Below are positions 6,408-7,863 of a stretch of 7,863 bases of DNA, one piece after another. This stretch comes from Chloroflexota bacterium (lineage in GTDB: Bacteria > Chloroflexota > Dormibacteria > Aeolococcales > Aeolococcaceae): positions 1 to 7,863 of the forward strand of contig DNAU01000183.1 in the NCBI GenBank assembly GCA_003491925.1, in the 5' to 3' direction. Every line of letters begins with the position of its first letter. Position 1 is the first letter of the stretch. The translations under genes and the position numbers were made by a program. The notes beneath the pieces were generated by a model. The model was not told where the DNA came from. It did no database searches and saw nothing but the letters and a program-made list of their open reading frames with translations.

Positions 6408-7863
6408 GTTGTGGCCTCGGACTCTCCCGTGTCCGGCTCGGGACCGGCATCGATGGGGCGTCGCTCGCGCAGCTTGGCGAGGTACATCGCCGAGTCGGCG
6501 CTGCGCAGGATGTCGTCCGGCCGCTCCTGGCCGGTGACGCTCACCGCGGTCCCGACTGCGGCGCTGATGACCACCGCCTCGCCCTCGATGTCGTAGGGGG
6601 CGCTGAGCCGGCGCGAGATGTCGTCGGCGACCGCCTCCACCGCCTCCGGCGCGTGCACGTCCTCGAGCAGGACGGCGAACTCGTCGCCGCCGAGCCGCGC
6701 CGCGGTGTCGGACTGGCGCAGGCGCTGACCGATGCGCTCCGCGACATGGACCAGCAGCTCGTCCCCGGCGAGGTGGCCGAGACGGTCGTTGACCTGCTTG
6801 AAGCCGTCGAGATCCAGGAAGAGGAGAGCGATGCGGGCGTGGGGGTTCCGTCGGGTCCGGGCCAGCGCCTGGGTCAGCCGGTCGAGGAAGAGAGTGCGGT
6901 TGGGCAGGCCGGTCAGGGCGTCGTGGTGGGCGCTGTAGCGGAGCTTCTCCTCCAGCTCGCGCTGGGCGGTGACGTCGGTGAGCGAGCCCACCAGCCGGGT
7001 GGCGGAACCGCCCGCGGCCGCGCGGACGGCGAGCGCCCGGCAGCGCATCCAGTGGTAGGTGCCGTCGGCGGCGCGGAGGCGGTGCTCACACTCCAGGATC
7101 GGGCGCCTGCCCTCGACGCATTCGCTGATCGCCTGGCGCAGGCGCGCGAGGTCGCCCCGGTGGACCCGCCGGAACCACTCGTCCGGGTCGGTCCCGATCT
7201 CCTGGTCCTGGTGGCCGATCATCTGCTTCCACCGCTCCGAGAAGAAGACGCTCGAGGTGCCGAGCTCCCAGTCCCAGAGGCCGTCGTTGGCGGCCTGCGC
7301 CGCCAGCGCGTAGCGCTCCTCGCTGCCCCGGATCTCCTCGACGAGGTCGCGCTCACGCTTGTAGGCGCGGGCCAGGTCCTCGGTCTGGGAGCGGAGCCAC
7401 TCGGTCATCACCTCGCGTTCGACCGCGACGCTGACCAGGGCGTTGTTCTCGAAGTGGAGGTCCCTGCCGGTGACGTGGGTGATCTCGACCGGGGCGACCA
7501 TGGCCATCAGGCCGAGGTCCATCCCCCTGGTCTTCACGGGGAGGAGCACGCCGATGTCGCCGCTCTCCCACTCCACCGACTCGAGCACCTCGCGAGGGGG
7601 GAAGTCCTCGACCCGGACCCGGGGCGGCAGCTCGAGTGGCCGCCCGTCCCACGTGTAGGCGCCGGCGAGGGTCAGCAGGTGCTGGCGCTCGCCCCCCTCC
7701 TCGCGCTCCGGTGACCAGAGCCCCAGGCAGCCCGCCCGGGCGGTGGTGTCAGCAAGCCACCCCAACGCGCGCGGGTCGCCGGAGCTGCCGCTCATCAGCC
7801 CCATGCTGAGCTGGTGCTCCCGGCGCATCTGAAGGTGGAGCGTGGTGTTGGCCGTCGCCTCAC
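6395..7863 (-). CDS. Sensor diguanylate cyclase: unknown sensory region-PAS-GGDEF (5' partial)
   Basis: Predicted c-di-GMP synthase. The reading frame has no stop up to the right edge (upstream residues read EATANTTLHLQ), so the gene is probably cut there; the first ATG inside the window is at 7828, and numbering here is from it. Residues about 1-140 are a sensory region I cannot name (RREHQLSMGLM, RAGCLGLW, and a GVLLPVKTRGMDLGLMAM strand of GAF-like character). A charged helical linker (about 140-170) leads to a PAS domain with PAC end (about 170-292, NDGLWDWELG to LVGSLTDVTAQRE). The GGDEF domain (about 300-460) opens with HHDALTGLPNR, has D339, N347 and D356 at metal and substrate positions, the signature at 380-384 and an RxxD inhibitory site (RQSD, 371-374) five residues before it. 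No EAL domain follows. No transmembrane segment is visible, so the part seen is cytoplasmic. It is convergent with sucD. Confidence 0.93.
   Translation of the reverse strand, partial: EATANTTLHLQMRREHQLSMGLMSGSSGDPRALGWLADTTARAGCLGLWSPEREEGGERQHLLTLAGAYTWDGRPLELPPRVRVEDFPPREVLESVEWESGDIGVLLPVKTRGMDLGLMAMVAPVEITHVTGRDLHFENNALVSVAVEREVMTEWLRSQTEDLARAYKRERDLVEEIRGSEERYALAAQAANDGLWDWELGTSSVFFSERWKQMIGHQDQEIGTDPDEWFRRVHRGDLARLRQAISECVEGRRPILECEHRLRAADGTYHWMRCRALAVRAAAGGSATRLVGSLTDVTAQRELEEKLRYSAHHDALTGLPNRTLFLDRLTQALARTRRNPHARIALLFLDLDGFKQVNDRLGHLAGDELLVHVAERIGQRLRQSDTAARLGGDEFAVLLEDVHAPEAVEAVADDISRRLSAPYDIEGEAVVISAAVGTAVSVTGQERPDDILRSADSAMYLAKLRERRPIDAGPEPDTGESEATTLRS

Noticed and set aside
5260..6450. 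396-codon open frame on the minus strand opposite sucD
   Set aside because: It is low-complexity and Arg/Gly/Asp/His-rich and covers a highly conserved sucD; this is a shadow of GC-rich codon use.
6116..7714. 532-codon open frame on the plus strand opposite the right-hand cyclase
   Set aside because: The product is Val/Gly/Glu/Ala-rich with no recognisable domain, and the minus strand encodes intact PAS and GGDEF domains. Long antisense frames are expected at this G+C.
1..7863. Search for mobile elements, CRISPR arrays, tRNA genes, toxin-antitoxin pairs or defence genes
   Set aside because: I saw no terminal repeats, spaced identical repeats, cloverleaf or transposase, nuclease or toxin motifs. 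All recognisable genes are metabolic, transport or c-di-GMP signalling genes of similar base composition.

Overview
This is a very GC-rich (roughly 70% G+C by eye), densely packed bacterial chromosomal segment with no tRNA, rRNA, CRISPR array, transposase or phage gene that I can see. It carries an F420-dependent NADP reductase, an AI-2E family permease, multidomain diguanylate cyclases and a bacterial sucCD pair. This mix suits an uncultivated or soil high-GC lineage such as Actinomycetota, Chloroflexota or Dormibacterota. The sequence alone does not fix the phylum.

Layout, left to right. (1) 2-1192, + strand: the 3' part of a sensor diguanylate cyclase (PAS remnant, GAF, GGDEF), cut by the left edge. 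(2) 1174-2376, - strand: an AI-2E family permease, convergent with and overlapping gene 1 by 19 bp. (3) 2417-3085, - strand: NADPH:F420 oxidoreductase (npdG/fno type), 40 bp upstream of the permease gene and probably in the same transcript. (4) 3086-3250: a 165-bp divergent promoter region with an AT-containing dyad and a near-perfect direct repeat. (5) 3251-4201, + strand: an aldo/keto reductase. (6) 4215-5402 and (7) 5443-6321, + strand: sucC and sucD, the two subunits of succinyl-CoA synthetase. (8) 6322-6394: a 73-bp convergent gap with small GC-rich dyads. (9) 6395-7863, - strand: a second sensor diguanylate cyclase (unknown sensory region, linker helix, PAS, GGDEF), cut by the right edge.

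Working together: the two divergent units in the middle share a promoter region and a redox theme. NpdG exchanges hydride between F420 and NADP, the aldo/keto reductase uses NAD(P)H, and SucCD provides substrate-level phosphorylation in the TCA cycle. The two outer genes are c-di-GMP synthases. Both keep the full GGDEF signature and the RxxD product-inhibition site, but they have different sensory modules. They flank the metabolic genes without an obvious functional link.

I found no clear new system. The most useful second looks are the unassigned sensory region of the right-hand cyclase, the 7-bp-stem inverted repeats in both 40-bp intra-operon gaps, the candidate operator in the divergent promoter region, and the aldo/keto reductase-sucC-sucD linkage.
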